From Symbiodinium sp. CCMP2592 (taxonomy: Eukaryota > Sar > Dinophyceae > Suessiales > Symbiodiniaceae), in NCBI GenBank assembly GCA_905221615.1, contig CAJNDT010001879.1:1-64000 (forward strand): DNA of 64,000 bases, in the 5' to 3' direction. The notes beneath the pieces are model-generated. The model ran no database searches. It saw only the letters and a program-made list of their open reading frames with translations, and was not told the origin of the DNA. Every line of letters starts with the position of its first letter. Positions within the stretch are counted from its first letter, which is position 1. The position numbers were made by a program, and so were the translations under genes. This document shows, piece after piece, positions 44,650 through 56,599 of this stretch.

Positions 44650-46440
44650 GGCAACGACGTCGCAGCTGTGCCTTGCGGACCTGGGGGACCTTTCAGTATC
44701 TGAATCAAGTCGCCAGTCATGGAGGCCACCTGCAGGAGGAGTGAGACAAAAGCTAGGCAGTCGGCACACAGCGTCTCACTACCCAGGAAGACCAGCATAT
44801 GTGTGTACTTCGCACGACACAGGCCATGCCTCGTAGATTGGTCGCGTTTTGGAGTTTTGGGCCTGTATTTGTTTGACCTTGGAAGACGTCGCAGGAGTGG
44901 GCTTTCGGCACATGACCAGTTTGACACCAACGCAGATTGGTGAAGAGCCCTGCCATTCTTCCATACCAAGGCTGCTGCAGCTTCCCAGGCAGCTTTTGCA
45001 TGCTGCTTGGCAGCTACAGCTGCTGTTGTTGGATCGTAGACCTGGGCTTGTTCCAGTCCTGGTGCCTATTACTATCTCATACCAGCAAACAGAGGGCTCA
45101 AAGGAGGACGCCCTACAACAACTGCAGTCAGGTTGCGCTTGAAACAACCGTTCGGACTGGCTGAGCCTCCTCGTTTTGTCCACTTTGGCTTTGCTTGTTT
45201 CGTGGTCCAGGTGCACCGCGCGACGACTGTGCAGCCTTGCAGGAGGAAGGCATAACGAAAGCCGAGACTCGACCAGTATGCAAAATCTTGCCACCGTCTC
45301 AGGCGGTGGCCTTCTTTGACCGCACATCAGGCCCAGGTGGGCCTGGGGGGCCAGGTGGGCCACGGGGGCCTTCTTCACCCACGACGGAGGAGGCACGGCT
45401 GTAGCCTCACACCGCACAAATCAAAGGTCAAGGAGGAAAGGTCGTGCTGCATCACACCTTCCGTATGCCTCCACCAAATCCCGGGACTGGCTGGCCAACG
45501 GACTCAACGTCATCCAAAGCATCGTCTGCTTCCTCTTTGGCCATCTTCGCAAGCTTGTCCGACTCCCCTGCCTGTCTCACCTTATGAAGCGGCTTCTCAC
45601 AAGCCTCTGCCTGTTGTGGCATATTATTGTGGAGGTTTGGGGAAGATGCAATTGAGCCGCTGCTTTGCTGAGACTCCCATCAAACTTTCTCAAGTGTTTG
45701 CTGATCTTCAACATCGTCTTGCCCAGATTTTGTGTACGATTGAGTAACTTCTGCACGGCGCTCTTGGATGAGTTCTGGTCCTTCAGAACCTCATCCAACC
45801 TCAACACATTCTTGACTGGCTGTCATGGTGAAGCAGCAGCAGGCAACATGCACCGCGCTTCACATGCCTGCCAAGAAACGTCGTTCCAAGGTCATCAACT
45901 TCGTACTTCAGGTTGGCTTCTCTCGCCTTTAGAAGATCTGAGGCGTTCTTGGCTTTGCCGGCATCCTTCTGAGCATGCCCAGCTGCAGTTTCCTGGGCCA
46001 AGTTGAGCCAAGGCGCAACTGCGCTGAGCAGGTTCAGGCCATGTGATACCCTACCCTCGCTGGCAAGAATTTTCCGGTGAGCCCTCGACCGCATGCATGG
46101 CTTCAGTTCCAAATTCGATAACTTTGCTCTCCACATCCTTGACAACCTGAGTCCAGCTTTGCGGTTCATGTTGCAGTGTATCTCGTCTCCTTCAGTCTCT
46201 GAACAGGCCCTGGCTCGCTCCAGGATATCATCCTTGGCCTTCAGCTGGCCGTCTTCTCGCTGTATGCCTGCAACCACAAGGTGATTTCGCAACAATAGCC
46301 AAAAGGCAGCAGCACCAGCAGCTAAGCTCACGCTGCCTTCCACTTCGGCCTGGAGCCTCAGAGCGGTGCTGTTTGTCTGGTTCAACGCCTCAGCTCGGCA
46401 GATTCAAGCAGCCAATGCAGCTGATTGCTGGCAGCTTGAG
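44650..46440 (-). CDS. Coiled-coil protein with collagen-like exons
   Basis: A series of short minus-strand exons. Near 46,430 QLHWLLESAEL. From 46,376 ALNQTNSTALRLQAEVEGS, followed by a consensus-like GTGAGC donor. From 46,271 GIQREDGQLKAKDDILERA. From 46,138 (acceptor AAG|GATG) DVESKVIEFGTEAMHAVEG. About 46,040-45,890 NLAQETAAGHAQKDAGKAKN and more helix. About 45,800-45,690 VLRLDEVLKDQNSSKSAVQK and helix. About 45,580-45,490 GESDKLAKMAKEEADDALDD. Near 45,385-45,310 five Gly-X-Y triplets within EEGPRGPPGPPGPPGPD. Near 44,720-44,650 LIQILKGPPGPQGTAATSLP. Heptad-like helices alternate with short collagen-like runs. Whether all exons form one mRNA is inferred from order and style. The function is unknown, plausibly a structural or extracellular protein. 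Confidence 0.6.
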
Positions 46441-46609
46441 AATGCATGCTATGCGTGCTACTGTAGACGGTTCAGGCCAGGCACTTGGCCAGCTTGGGCT
46501 GGCACTGATCCCGGATTGATTGCAGCAGAGGACTGTTGAACGCACATCCATTTGTGACATTCCCGAAGACTGCTGGGCGACTGGCGTCGTTGACATCTGC
46601 ATCCACTTT

Positions 46610-47260
46610 AGCGAAGTCTCCTTGATGCTGGCGCATGCACCGACAGTCCGAAGCTTAAACAGACATCTTGCGGTCCTCGGACGATCTCAAGCTCCTGGCA
46701 TCACAGCTGTTATGCATTGTGTATGCATACACTCATGTACACATGTACAGTGATATACAGATCTGCAAACACACTGAAATGCAGACATGCAGATATAACT
46801 GCTCCGCGAGCCCACGCTTGCGCTGTGGCGTTCCCCGATACAGTATCAAGCACTGCAATGTTCCACGCAGTCAGAAACGACAAGTGGTAAACGGCAAGGC
46901 CGGATCATAAACGGCAAGGGGTTTCCACAAATGGTAGAAAGTGTAAAGCGTTGAACCTAAAAATAGTTCCGGACAGTTTAATGTGTATGTTGGACTTCAT
47001 GCTTCATGCAATGAAGAGGCTGGTCCACAAACTACACTACCGACATTACAGGCCTTCGCAAGACGACGGTGAAGAGTGAAACACAAGTCATCAGCAGATT
47101 GAACCCGCTTGAAGTACATGCTATTTCTACCTTTGCATAAGCCACGCACGGATAAAGACATGAACAGGTACAAACATATATCTGTATCGATATCTTATAT
47201 GTGCATGCGCTAATTATGCGCATGATGCACCTCACCTTAAACTTATGTGGGTTTGTGTGT
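46610..47260. other. No recognisable gene
   Basis: AT-richer DNA with short tetranucleotide-like pieces (CATACACTCATGTACACATG near 46,725-46,745). No coding reading. Confidence 0.4.
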
Positions 47261-47262
47261 GT

Positions 47263-47270
47263 ATATATAT

Positions 47271-47318
<48 letters not shown>

Positions 47319-47343
47319 TTATGTGTATATATATATATATACG
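47263..47343. repeat. (TA)n microsatellite
   Basis: An almost pure TATA tract, interrupted by TACATACA near 47,271 and GTTTTATGTG near 47,316. It is the longest dinucleotide repeat in the window. Confidence 0.95.
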
Positions 47344-47923
47344 GGGATATGTATATGGTGAAGCCCCCATGATCCATTCCACCCTTCTCGCCCACTGTTC
47401 CTGTACAGTTTTCTATCTGTCTACAAGTTTATGGTACAGAGAACATCGACATGTAAAGCGACTCCCTGTACACTTATGCTACATCTTTTGGTCCTTTGCT
47501 TTTTTGACATTGTATTACACTTGAAACCCAAAACGGATGACGCTTCTGTTTCGGTGTTGCAAGTTTGCTATCTTACGACAACTGTTGCTGTCCTAAACCT
47601 GGCAGTACTGTCGACTCTTTGCCCGGCACTGTCTGATGAATCGATGCGCCAATGTGCCTTCTTCTGTTCCGCATTCTCTTGCTCGAGCTCGATGATCTTT
47701 TCATCTGCAGCATTCAGCCTTTGATCCTCACGTACCAGGCACTCGTAAAAACCACTCTGGAAATCTCTGAATGTTGAGAATGTGGAAGCACATCAATCCA
47801 AGGAAGTCGCCTGCGCAGCGACCATGACAGCGGCCCGGGCTGCCTGAGCATCATGGCACGTGGCTCTCGCTTGAGAACATGCAACCAAATGTGACGAAGG
47901 CGATGAGAGCCACAACTGACTAC
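47344..47923. other. No recognisable gene
   Basis: Short frames only on both strands; nothing identifiable. Confidence 0.4.
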
Positions 47924-48030
47924 ATATGGGTAGTTGTCAACATTAAGGTCCCTTTTTGGGTACCCGAAATAATAGGTGCCGTATTATAATAGGGACGGAA
48001 AAGGGGCCATAATTTGACAACCACCCATAT
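47924..48030. repeat. 107-bp imperfect inverted repeat (foldback, MITE-like)
   Basis: The left arm ATATGGGTAGTTGTCAA is complementary to the right arm TTGACAACCACCCATAT with one mismatch in 17. The pairing continues inward with gaps (AAGGTCCCTTTTT against AAAAGGGGCC). The flanks are TA-rich. It resembles a small non-autonomous DNA element or a hairpin RNA locus. Confidence 0.7.
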
Positions 48031-48282
48031 ATCTACGGCCCAGCGACCGCAGCTTCTGCAACCTTGGCAACCTCCATAGCGTTCGCCAAACGCTCCTCCC
48101 AGTCAGACTCCGGAGTCTTGGCCTTGCATGGTCCAAAAGTTCTCTGGAAGCATGCATGGCTCAGCCTTCCACCATAGGGGCCGGGGGACTGGGCGGGCGG
48201 AGGGTTTTTTTAAGCTTGAGCTTGTCTTGTCCTTACCCCTTCTTAGGGAGGCCCCCAAAATAATTCGGGATATCTCTAGCCC

Positions 48283-48450
48283 ATCCAGGCGTATCACCGG
48301 ACGATCCCAGGCTTATCCCAAAACTTTCCAGGCTTACCTCAAAACTGTCCACGCTCATTTAAAAATGCTTCCGCACCTGCAAACATAGACATCCTGGCTA
48401 TCCAGAATTATCAAAAAACGGTCCATGTTTATCCCGAAGGCGTCCAAGGT
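48283..48450. repeat. Degenerate 21-22-bp tandem repeat
   Basis: About seven units of the type CCAGGCTTATCCCAAAACTTT. The two best copies at 48,307-48,348 differ at a few positions and outer copies are more decayed. Confidence 0.7.
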
Positions 48451-49770
48451 CCCGGATGCCTCAACAACTGAAAGGTGTCGGGATAAGCCCTGAACAGTTC
48501 TTTTCAACCACCCACCCCCCGGCCATCTATGAAACCTCTGACATCCTCTGATCTAACCTTATCGACGGAGGGCCTCTCTTCTCACCAGCGGCGGGTTGGC
48601 TGAACCGAAGTCCACCTCGTTACAAATTGTCTGGCATGCGGGACGGCTTTTCCGGATGCATCCAGCAGGATCGGCATCCCGTTGTGGAGCCTATGTTATG
48701 GACAGACATCCCTGGGAAGCAGGCCGGATCATCTGCAAAGCAGTGTCGAAGTGCCAGCAGCAGAACCTCGTGCAGTGTTCAGGCTGCCAAGGTGTTGCAA
48801 ACTTTGGATTGTTTGCGCATGGCGTTTTTGCAACATGAAGCGTATCAAGGCCAGCACCACTCCTCTTCGGAGATGCATCCTTGGCTGCACGCGAAAATTG
48901 AAAAGCTGTCTTGAGAACCAGAGGGATGCCTCTGCAGTTGCACGATGATTGCCAAGCTTCGAAGATGAGGGATGTCATGGATGTGTTGTCTAACCACGAA
49001 GTCTGGACTTGATCCGACAAAGGCCGACAGTGCGAGGGAATGCATGAAGAAAAGGAGGACTCAGGATCCCCAGGCCACACCTCCAGCCGCTGGCCAACAC
49101 AAAACCGCAGTAAACATTATCTCTAAGAAAATGCGGTGCGGTGCAAGAAACAGAGTTTTCTCGTTCAATACCTGCCGGGTTTCGGCCGGTTCCAGATGTC
49201 ATGCATGAGCTTGCGAACCCTGAGCTATGTCAACCGCAATCAAGGACCTCGACCCTGAAAGGCAGATCAAAAACTCACGGCCTTGATTAAAACCTTGACC
49301 CCTGAGCGTCGGCGAGAAAATAACAAAACCCATCGAAGCGTGGACCCTCGAACCAAACTGACGGAAGGTCATGGAGCTTCCTGCGTCTTCCTGCTCCTGT
49401 CGACCTGCGGTATGCCCTCCCCATTTCAGCCCAGAGCGCCTTTGGTGGACTAGGGGTGAAACCATGAGAGCCTTTCAGCATTTTCTAGATATCCTAGCTG
49501 GAACATGCAGAAACCATCTTAACATCGGGGAAACTTGGCCTGGGCTCATCATCCGAAGTGAAACATGCACCAGGCCTGAAAGCATGTGGAGCTTTCCAGC
49601 TACACCTTGAAATCATTTTCAACCCGATGAGCTTGCATCCATGCGTGCAAGCCTGCGTCGTTTTCGAAAAGATAACCTGCACATCTCAGCGTCGAGGCCA
49701 ATCGAAACACCACAATTATTGCCTTCAAGCTCTGACAAGATTATCAAGGTCGGGCGATTGCACACTGCAT
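48451..49770. other. No recognisable gene
   Basis: Open frames on both strands are of chance-like composition. The plus-strand frames at 48,600-48,950 and minus-strand frames at 48,690-49,080 cover the same DNA and neither shows a motif. Confidence 0.4.
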
Positions 49771-50059
49771 ACACCACCTCTCAGCAGTCCAGGACCAACT
49801 CACACCGTGTGCCAAAGCCGCCTGTCGTGGCCGCAACGAGGAGAAGTCTCCAAGGAAGAAAACGCGTCAGCTGGGAGTCTGGGAGTGCCACTCCCAAGCA
49901 TTTGCGACGACTTCTCCGCACTTCCGCCTCCGAGTCCGTCGGAGGTCGAGACATACTCCGACAAGAGGACGGGACGGGCTCAGGATGTGGCCCTAGAGAC
50001 GGCTTGCTCTCACAGGCCTCGCAGACGGCATAGAGCGAGGATATCAAAAGAACAAAGCT

Positions 50060-52760
50060 TCCCTTAATACAGCAATCTGAGGAAAGGGCTTTGAGAATGT
50101 CAAAGCCCCGCACCGCCAACTGGAAGTCCTCCGGAAAGTTGTTTCGGATCACGACACTGCGAGATCCGAACAGGTCGTGCAGTGAAGGTTGACTGTAGCC
50201 AAGCGCCTTGACTATTCGCATAGAGAAAGCGACACCTCAACGAGCCACGACCAAACAGCTTGGGTGCTCTCGATGACAGACAGATGAAGAAATCTCTGGC
50301 AACTCTGCAATTCACCGTCAAGTGGCAGTTGGTGAACTCCTTCTGCTTGTCCGCTGTGCTGTACACCTTTACAAAACTTATGCAGATCCCTTCATCCGTC
50401 TCAGGGTGCCGGCTGCAGTCATGTGGACAAGGGCGGCCTGGAAGTCGCGCTTCAGGTCATTCTTCAGCACTGCAGCGATGATGCGTCCAGCCACTGGCGG
50501 TGCACCCCCAGCTGCATGCCGGATTGTGTGGACCTGCATTTCACGTATGCCTCGTTCTGCGAGCAGTACCGTATTAAGGCCAGCCTGCGGATGCGGCGCG
50601 CTGCCTTCTGATCCCTGCACGAGATATGGCATGGAGCACGCAATGTTTCTTTCACATGAATCAAAAGCTATCCAGAAATCGAGTGTCAGAGAGCGAGTGC
50701 CCGGAAACTCCAAGAATACGTGGGTGCCCTATGGCCCATGTGTCGAAGTAAGAGCTGGGCTTGTCCGGCAACTCTCCATGTGAGACAGCTCAGAAGCAGC
50801 AGACTCTCAAGGGCTCGATTGTGCAAGTGTGCGGATGTAGCTTGGGGAGCCAAATAATGCCAAACCCATGTCTGACGATCCAGAGACTATTGGAGGATTT
50901 CTCCTGCACTGAAAGGCCGTGCACGAGGAAGCGTCACAGGCTCTGAAGCCGAGAGGAAGTTGGGGCTGACGGGGAGGGAGCGCTTGAAAGAGAACCCTAC
51001 GCAAGCGACACTAGAGCATGTACCAATGCAAGAACCAAACTCTACTCGTACTCTGCATAGTTCCCAGTCCTGGACATCCCGGTATCGCGCTTGAACAGAG
51101 CGAATCACCTCTTCAGATTGCATGGGCTCATGAAGACAAGCTCTAGTCACGCGAGCGATGAAAGCCCATCTTCGGTGCCGAGGCTACGATGCATCTGGAT
51201 GATAGCATAGCTTTTCATGACTGGCTCAACTTGTCAGGGCCGGCAGCACTTGCACTCTAGTTGCGGCCACCTAAGCTGTCATGAGACGTTGACAGCCTCC
51301 TCACAAGATTCTATGTCATCCGCAAAGTACACGAGGATGCCCTCCTTGCACATGAGGACTACTCGAACCCAGCTTTGCAGATCGAAAGCAGATAAAAGAG
51401 CCACAGTTCTTGGACAATCTAAAAGCTGAACATCCCCAGCATCTCACTTCGTAGCCGAACCCTGTGTCCTTGACGGCATAGAAAAGGCAGCAAGACCAGA
51501 GTCGTTCTCGTGTCGGCGGGGGCTGACAGCAATGGCAAATCAACGTCGGGTCAGCAGGGCTGTGGCAGGTGCGGAGCGAGCCCAACATGCCGCATGCATC
51601 CGCATGCCTCTTCAAGCTCGCCAAACTTCTCAAGCGAGAGACCGCTGCTCCGCGAGGCACTCTTGAACCTGAAACGGAAGCCCCGGGAGCCCCTGACCGA
51701 CTCAGAAAGCAACGCGGCCAAGTCGCATCGTGCTTGTAGGGCTGAGCCGAGCTCCGGAAGCGCTCCGAGACCTGAGACAGCAAAAACCAGCCAGTGGCCC
51801 TCTGCAAAAGCGCCTAGGCCTAGGCGGCTTCGGGGCGCGCACATCCAGCTGCATTCCCTGCGCAACTTCTCCACCGAAGGACACCGTGTGGCCCTTGGCA
51901 GCTCTATCGTGGCTTCTGATTTTGGGCATAACCACTGCTTGCCGAATGGAGTATTGTCAGCTAGCTGACCGTCCTGTAGCTTGTACCGAACTGCCGATGT
52001 CTCACGACTAATTTGCCCCAATCGTGCTGAACGATCCAGTCGACTGGCTGACATACGACAACATGCAAAGCTGCCAACGTCGACTCCATATCCTCTGAGG
52101 GAGAGGGTGGCGAGGGCGATGTGTCCTCGCGGCTCGCGTGGCGTGGAGCTGGAGCAAGATTGTTAATTCTCGGGAAATCGATTCACCTGCGCTTTTGTGC
52201 GACGTCTGGAACTGCGCGGAGAGTGCGACTCATGACTCCATGCATGATGTCCATGCTAGAGGCATAAGCAGCATTGCATCTGCAGCACTTCTGCCCGGGC
52301 ACCTTCTTCTCTGCAGCCGTCACCTGGACTGCATGAACACTCAGGTAAGGCGAATGCCGAGAATGTACGGGCGGGCACACATTCCCACGACAGAGGAAAC
52401 TGGCTGCTCTCCAACTCAGCATGCTCCGGAAGCCTCTTCCACCGTCCGTGAGAACTTATGCGGGAAGTTGCAGTGTGCTTGGAGAACGACGCCCTGTCAC
52501 AGATGACGACCACCGGTGCGCGCATCGGCCCCAGCACTGAGTCGGCCAACTCGGGATAACTCGGGTCTGGGCTGAATAGCATCGACCACTCTCTGCATCA
52601 AAGCCAGCGATGAGTACCACTTCAGCAGCTTCACTGACCTGCTTAGCGACACGGGGATAAAACCAGAACTTCAATGACTTTCTTCGGGCCTGCACGTAGT
52701 CTCCTCCCTGCCTGAATGTTCCTGGGTAGACGTATTCCACCTGACAAAACACGTTCAAGC
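50060..52760 (-). CDS. Group of candidate host exons, gene unidentified
   Basis: Several minus-strand stretches read as protein. Near 52,758-52,590: VFCQVEYVYPGTFRQGGDYV and SLKFWFYPRVAKQVSEAAEV. Near 52,580-52,500: SPDPSYPELADSVLGPMRAP followed by VVVICD. About 51,990-51,850: YKLQDGQLADNTPFGKQWLC. Near 51,120-51,040: SEEVIRSVQARYRDVQDWEL. About 50,713-50,610: EFPGTRSLTLDFWIAFDSCE. Near 50,470-50,410: KNDLKRDFQAALVHMTAAGT. About 50,221-50,080: RIVKALGYSQPSLHDLFGSR and NNFPEDFQLAVRGFDILKAL. They occur in one orientation with spacing typical of the other genes here. No family is recognised, and more than one gene may be present. Confidence 0.4.
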
Positions 52761-53469
52761 GCCTCTACGATTCCAGAAGGCAGGGATTGCTTCACCCAGG
52801 CAGCTGACGTTTCCCGGGCGCGTGAGGAGGATCTGCCGCGACTTCGCGAGGGGGGTGTAGGTGGCCGTCGACCAGATCGATGGCAATGCCGTCTGTCAAA
52901 CAGAGGGACTACTTTGACAAGCAGATCTGTTGACGAAACTCCTTTACAGAATCCATCAGCCGCCTTGTCCAGGGTGTCTGCCTTCAGCGAACTGAATGCG
53001 CTGATTGTGATAAAGCGGGGTCAGTTCCTCTTGAAATTATGGAGCCGTCTGGAAGGTACCCTCTACTCTGAGCTTCGCTTCCGGAAGAGTCCCTGTGAAC
53101 GAAAACCCTTGTAAGCAAAACCAAGATGCAATCATTCATCCGAAGCGGAGCTACGCTCATAATAACATCACGTGGGCAATGTGGGTATCTTACCATCTTG
53201 ATGATTTCCTCAATCACTTAATATTCGAAGTTCACGGCAGCTTCAACACTCAGGGCTGACAGGTCGTTTTCGCCTGTGCGCAAGCCAAAGCAGTCGCGAC
53301 GTCAACCCATCAAGAATGACAGCGGCCGTTCGGTCAAGAATCCCAGAGGCCCAGAATCACTGGGACTGGAACAAGGCTTAAATTAAAGTAGCAAAGAAGT
53401 CGCGAAGCTGACTCAAAAAGCGACGAAGTCGCGCCATATCGAAGATGGGGATCGACGTCTCTGGCTTAG

Positions 53470-56400
53470 TGTTCTAGGGTGTGGTTCTCCTCTGAAGATG
53501 AGTCCCATAATGACAAAGATCACATTAGCAGTTGTAAACACCATGACCCTGCGCCATGCACATTCCAAGAGATCTGAGGCGCTGACCCATTCTTCCGCTC
53601 CACGTAAGGAGAAGTATTGACCCATGACACCCAAGTCACTATAAGTTCTGTCGTTCAATGTTCTCATGTGGCACTCCTACTACGAAGACTGGCCTACAGC
53701 CCATGTTGACCTGTTGGATGGCTGCTTTACAAGTGCTCATCCAAGTGACTTACTTGATGAGGCAACCAGCCACCGTCAGATCCAAGAAGGGACCAGGGTG
53801 GTAACACGCAAGCTGCCCTGTGCATCACGAAAGCTGTCGTCTAGCCCAGAGCGTCACGATCAATCCAGCAGCTATACATGGAAGGGCAACAAAGCGATTA
53901 CAACTTTTCTGCAAAGCAGATTCTCCTTCTCAGTTTGGAAGGCTGCGCACGACATGCTGTCTCACTCGAATCTGTACTTTGTGAAACATGCTAGTGATAT
54001 CAAGACCAGAAAGGCCTGGAAAGCGAAGTGCGCAATGATGCCCATGAGAAACATCTGGTATCCAGCCTTGCAGAGTGGCACGATCCTTCCCATGCCACAG
54101 CGTGCCATGGCGTGCCAAGGTGCGCGTTCATCGTCCAAGACCTGTTTGGAGGAGTCCGCAGTCCATTCGAAGAAGAGTGGGTGGATGGCCTCTGAACTAC
54201 AAATCTGAAAAATGCATTCTCTGGGTTCAGCAGCGACTTGCTGTCCAGGCTGCCTTGATTGCATAAGCAGATTCGGCCTGCTGCACTGCAAGCCTGACAG
54301 CAAGAAGACAAGATATCTGCCTTTCCACCAGCGTCTGCTTGGAGCGCCTGTAGAAGTCTCGATCCTCATCGCTGGTTATCCTCAAGCCTCCCTTGGGGCC
54401 ATCACTGTTGTACCTGGCAGGTACTGTGTTGACGGACTGGCCACAATGCGGAACCAATGCATGCCAGCAAGACGCTCCGCATTTGAAGTCGGCTTGCTGA
54501 TCGGAACAGCAATTCTTGCCCACCGCCCAGAAGTCATAGGAACTGCCAGCCAGCACGCTCGCTGCATAGCAGGACATGCACGAACCGAATCATAGGGATT
54601 GCTCCAAAAGCAGAGGAAATCGAGGTCCGAGCGCCAGCACCATGTTGTTCACGGTTATTGGTGCGACCTGTCATTGCGTTTGACTTCGAACCTTCCACCA
54701 TGCTGCGAAAGATCACACATCTCTTTATGTGTAGGATTGTATGGGATCCATGCAAGTACGACAGCTGTCAAGGCAGCCGGTGCTTCGACGACGGACAGTA
54801 TTTGGGTGCGAGGCACAGATCTCAAGCCCTATGAGTGTGTGGCTTCGCTGCTTCGCCTTCTTCAAATCATGCCGGGACTACACAAAACACGTCCGTGTTC
54901 TTGAACCCATTGGCCAGGTGGAAGTCCAGACCAGCTCCTGCTACGAACTGGACCTTGCCTGCGTCCATCAGCTCCTGTTGCGGCACAAACACAGTATCAC
55001 GTTGACAGGCTTGGCTACGAATGCCACAACTGGGTTGGGTTTAGTCGCCTGGCCCCTCATCGTTGCAGGGTTGACCTCAACGTATGAGTTGAGCGACACC
55101 ACATCGAAGATCGAGCGCATGTTCGTCTGGTAATTGTAGCCTTGCTTTGCCGTGCAAACACATGGGAACAGAAGAACAATGTGAAACTGATCCCCCACAC
55201 GTGTCCCAGCACCTCGCATTTGTCCCCAGCTGGGTTGTAATTGTGATGTTTGCAGAAACATCTAGACATGACCAGAGTAAAAACCTACAATCGCTTCAAG
55301 GGATAAGGGACTGAGTTAGCGCACTCAAACGACTGCTGGCATTGACTCAAAAAACGCGTGCTTTCGACAACTGAGACCACGTCTGCCAATGAGCATGCCC
55401 AGCACGAAGGCAATGGAAGCAGTGACCGCAATGAAGAGTAGCCACACTGCAAACCTTCCTGCAAGGAGCAAGGACGAACGTAAGGTGGACAGCGAGGAGT
55501 GCGCAGCCGGCACTTCTACTCTGTGTGGCGGGTCCTGTTTCAACCAAGTGGTACTGGCCAAACATGATGGCCCGGCACGACAGCATAACCTGGTCAATCG
55601 TGTTCAACCTTCCCAATGTCCAAAACCACATGCCTCCGGCCCTTCTCCCCCATCAGGCAGCCAGGCGCCCACCAAACTTCTACAGGCGGCTTCCCAGTAG
55701 GCACCGGGCCCTGTGGAGGGTGTAGAGCCCAAGAAGAATTCCCAGCACCAGCGTGATAACCATCACCCTGACGCATAAACACTTCGTTGCTGCAGAAGGA
55801 CCTAGACAATCCTCGGCCGATTGGCTTTTGCATCCCCTTCCATCTGATGCAGCAGCCAAGCTGCACTCCAGGTGATGTGTACCGCAACTTGAAGCACCAT
55901 AGTCCGCACATGGCGATGAACCTAACAGTGCAGATAGTTTGCCTCTCATCTCGCATGCATTCTCTGAGGCCAACACACGAACCACGGCACAAACAGCGCC
56001 ATAATGATGCCAACCAAGTTGACGCGCTGCCGAGTCATCGTCTGCCAGGCGGTCAGTTCAAAGCGTTTGATGTGCTTCCCTCTTCTCACACTTGGTTCAG
56101 GAGTTGAGAATGTGAGAACTGTCTTGAAAAGGTAGGCTTCACCATTCAACCTGCCCAGGGCTCAGGTGGCTCCACTGGCGGCTTTGGGGAAGCTTTCTTG
56201 GGATCATCACTGCTGCACAGAGCCTGCGGTGGTCCCATGAGCGGCTTCGACGGCCCCAACTCATCCTGCATTTCAGCGACAATCGATCCCGGCTCCCTCC
56301 ACATTCCACAGCCAAGATCTCAGGTGGAGACGGCATAAGCACCATATGGATATCCTTGCCGCCAGCTTGCAAAGTTGATTCGGCACAGCGTTCTGCATCT

Positions 56401-56580
56401 ATGAGCGTCCAGACCCTGGCCTTGCTGCATTGCATAGTTGTCCTGCACATTGTGGCATTGCGTAATTGTCGCTTGCAGTCATCACTGCTGCGCTCCCGCA
56501 GCAGCTGGTCCGAGATGAAGCACGCAAGCCATCCACCAAGAACGCTCAACTGAGCAAAACTTCCCGTGTCCTTGCCGTAC
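53470..56580 (-). CDS. Multi-exon membrane protein with a YDFWAVG-type domain
   Basis: A long series of minus-strand exons. Near 56,580-56,470: YGKDTGSFAQLSVLGGWLAC. Near 56,150-55,980: AYLFKTVLTFSTPEP, and TMTRQRVNLVGIIMALFVPW, a membrane segment. Near 55,790-55,690: VMVITLVLGILLGLYTL, membrane. Near 55,470-55,390: FAVWLLFIAVTASIAFVLG, membrane. Near 55,135-54,990: NYQTNMRSIFDVVSLNSYVE. Near 54,550-54,470: SYDFWAVGKNCCSDQQADFK. About 54,400-54,340: GLRITSDEDRDFYRR. Near 54,290: LAVQQAESAYAIKA. Near 54,190-54,160: AIHPLFFEW. Near 54,066-53,985: GYQMFLMGIIAHFAFQAFLV, membrane. Near 53,650-53,480: TYSDLGVMGQYFSLRGAEEW and a last membrane helix. From memory, a Cys-rich YDFWAVG...LAVQQAE...HPLFF domain with several membrane helices recurs in dinoflagellate proteins of unknown function. 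Exon joins were not fixed. Confidence 0.6.
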
Positions 56581-56599
56581 ATGATGTTGGCCTCTTCCC

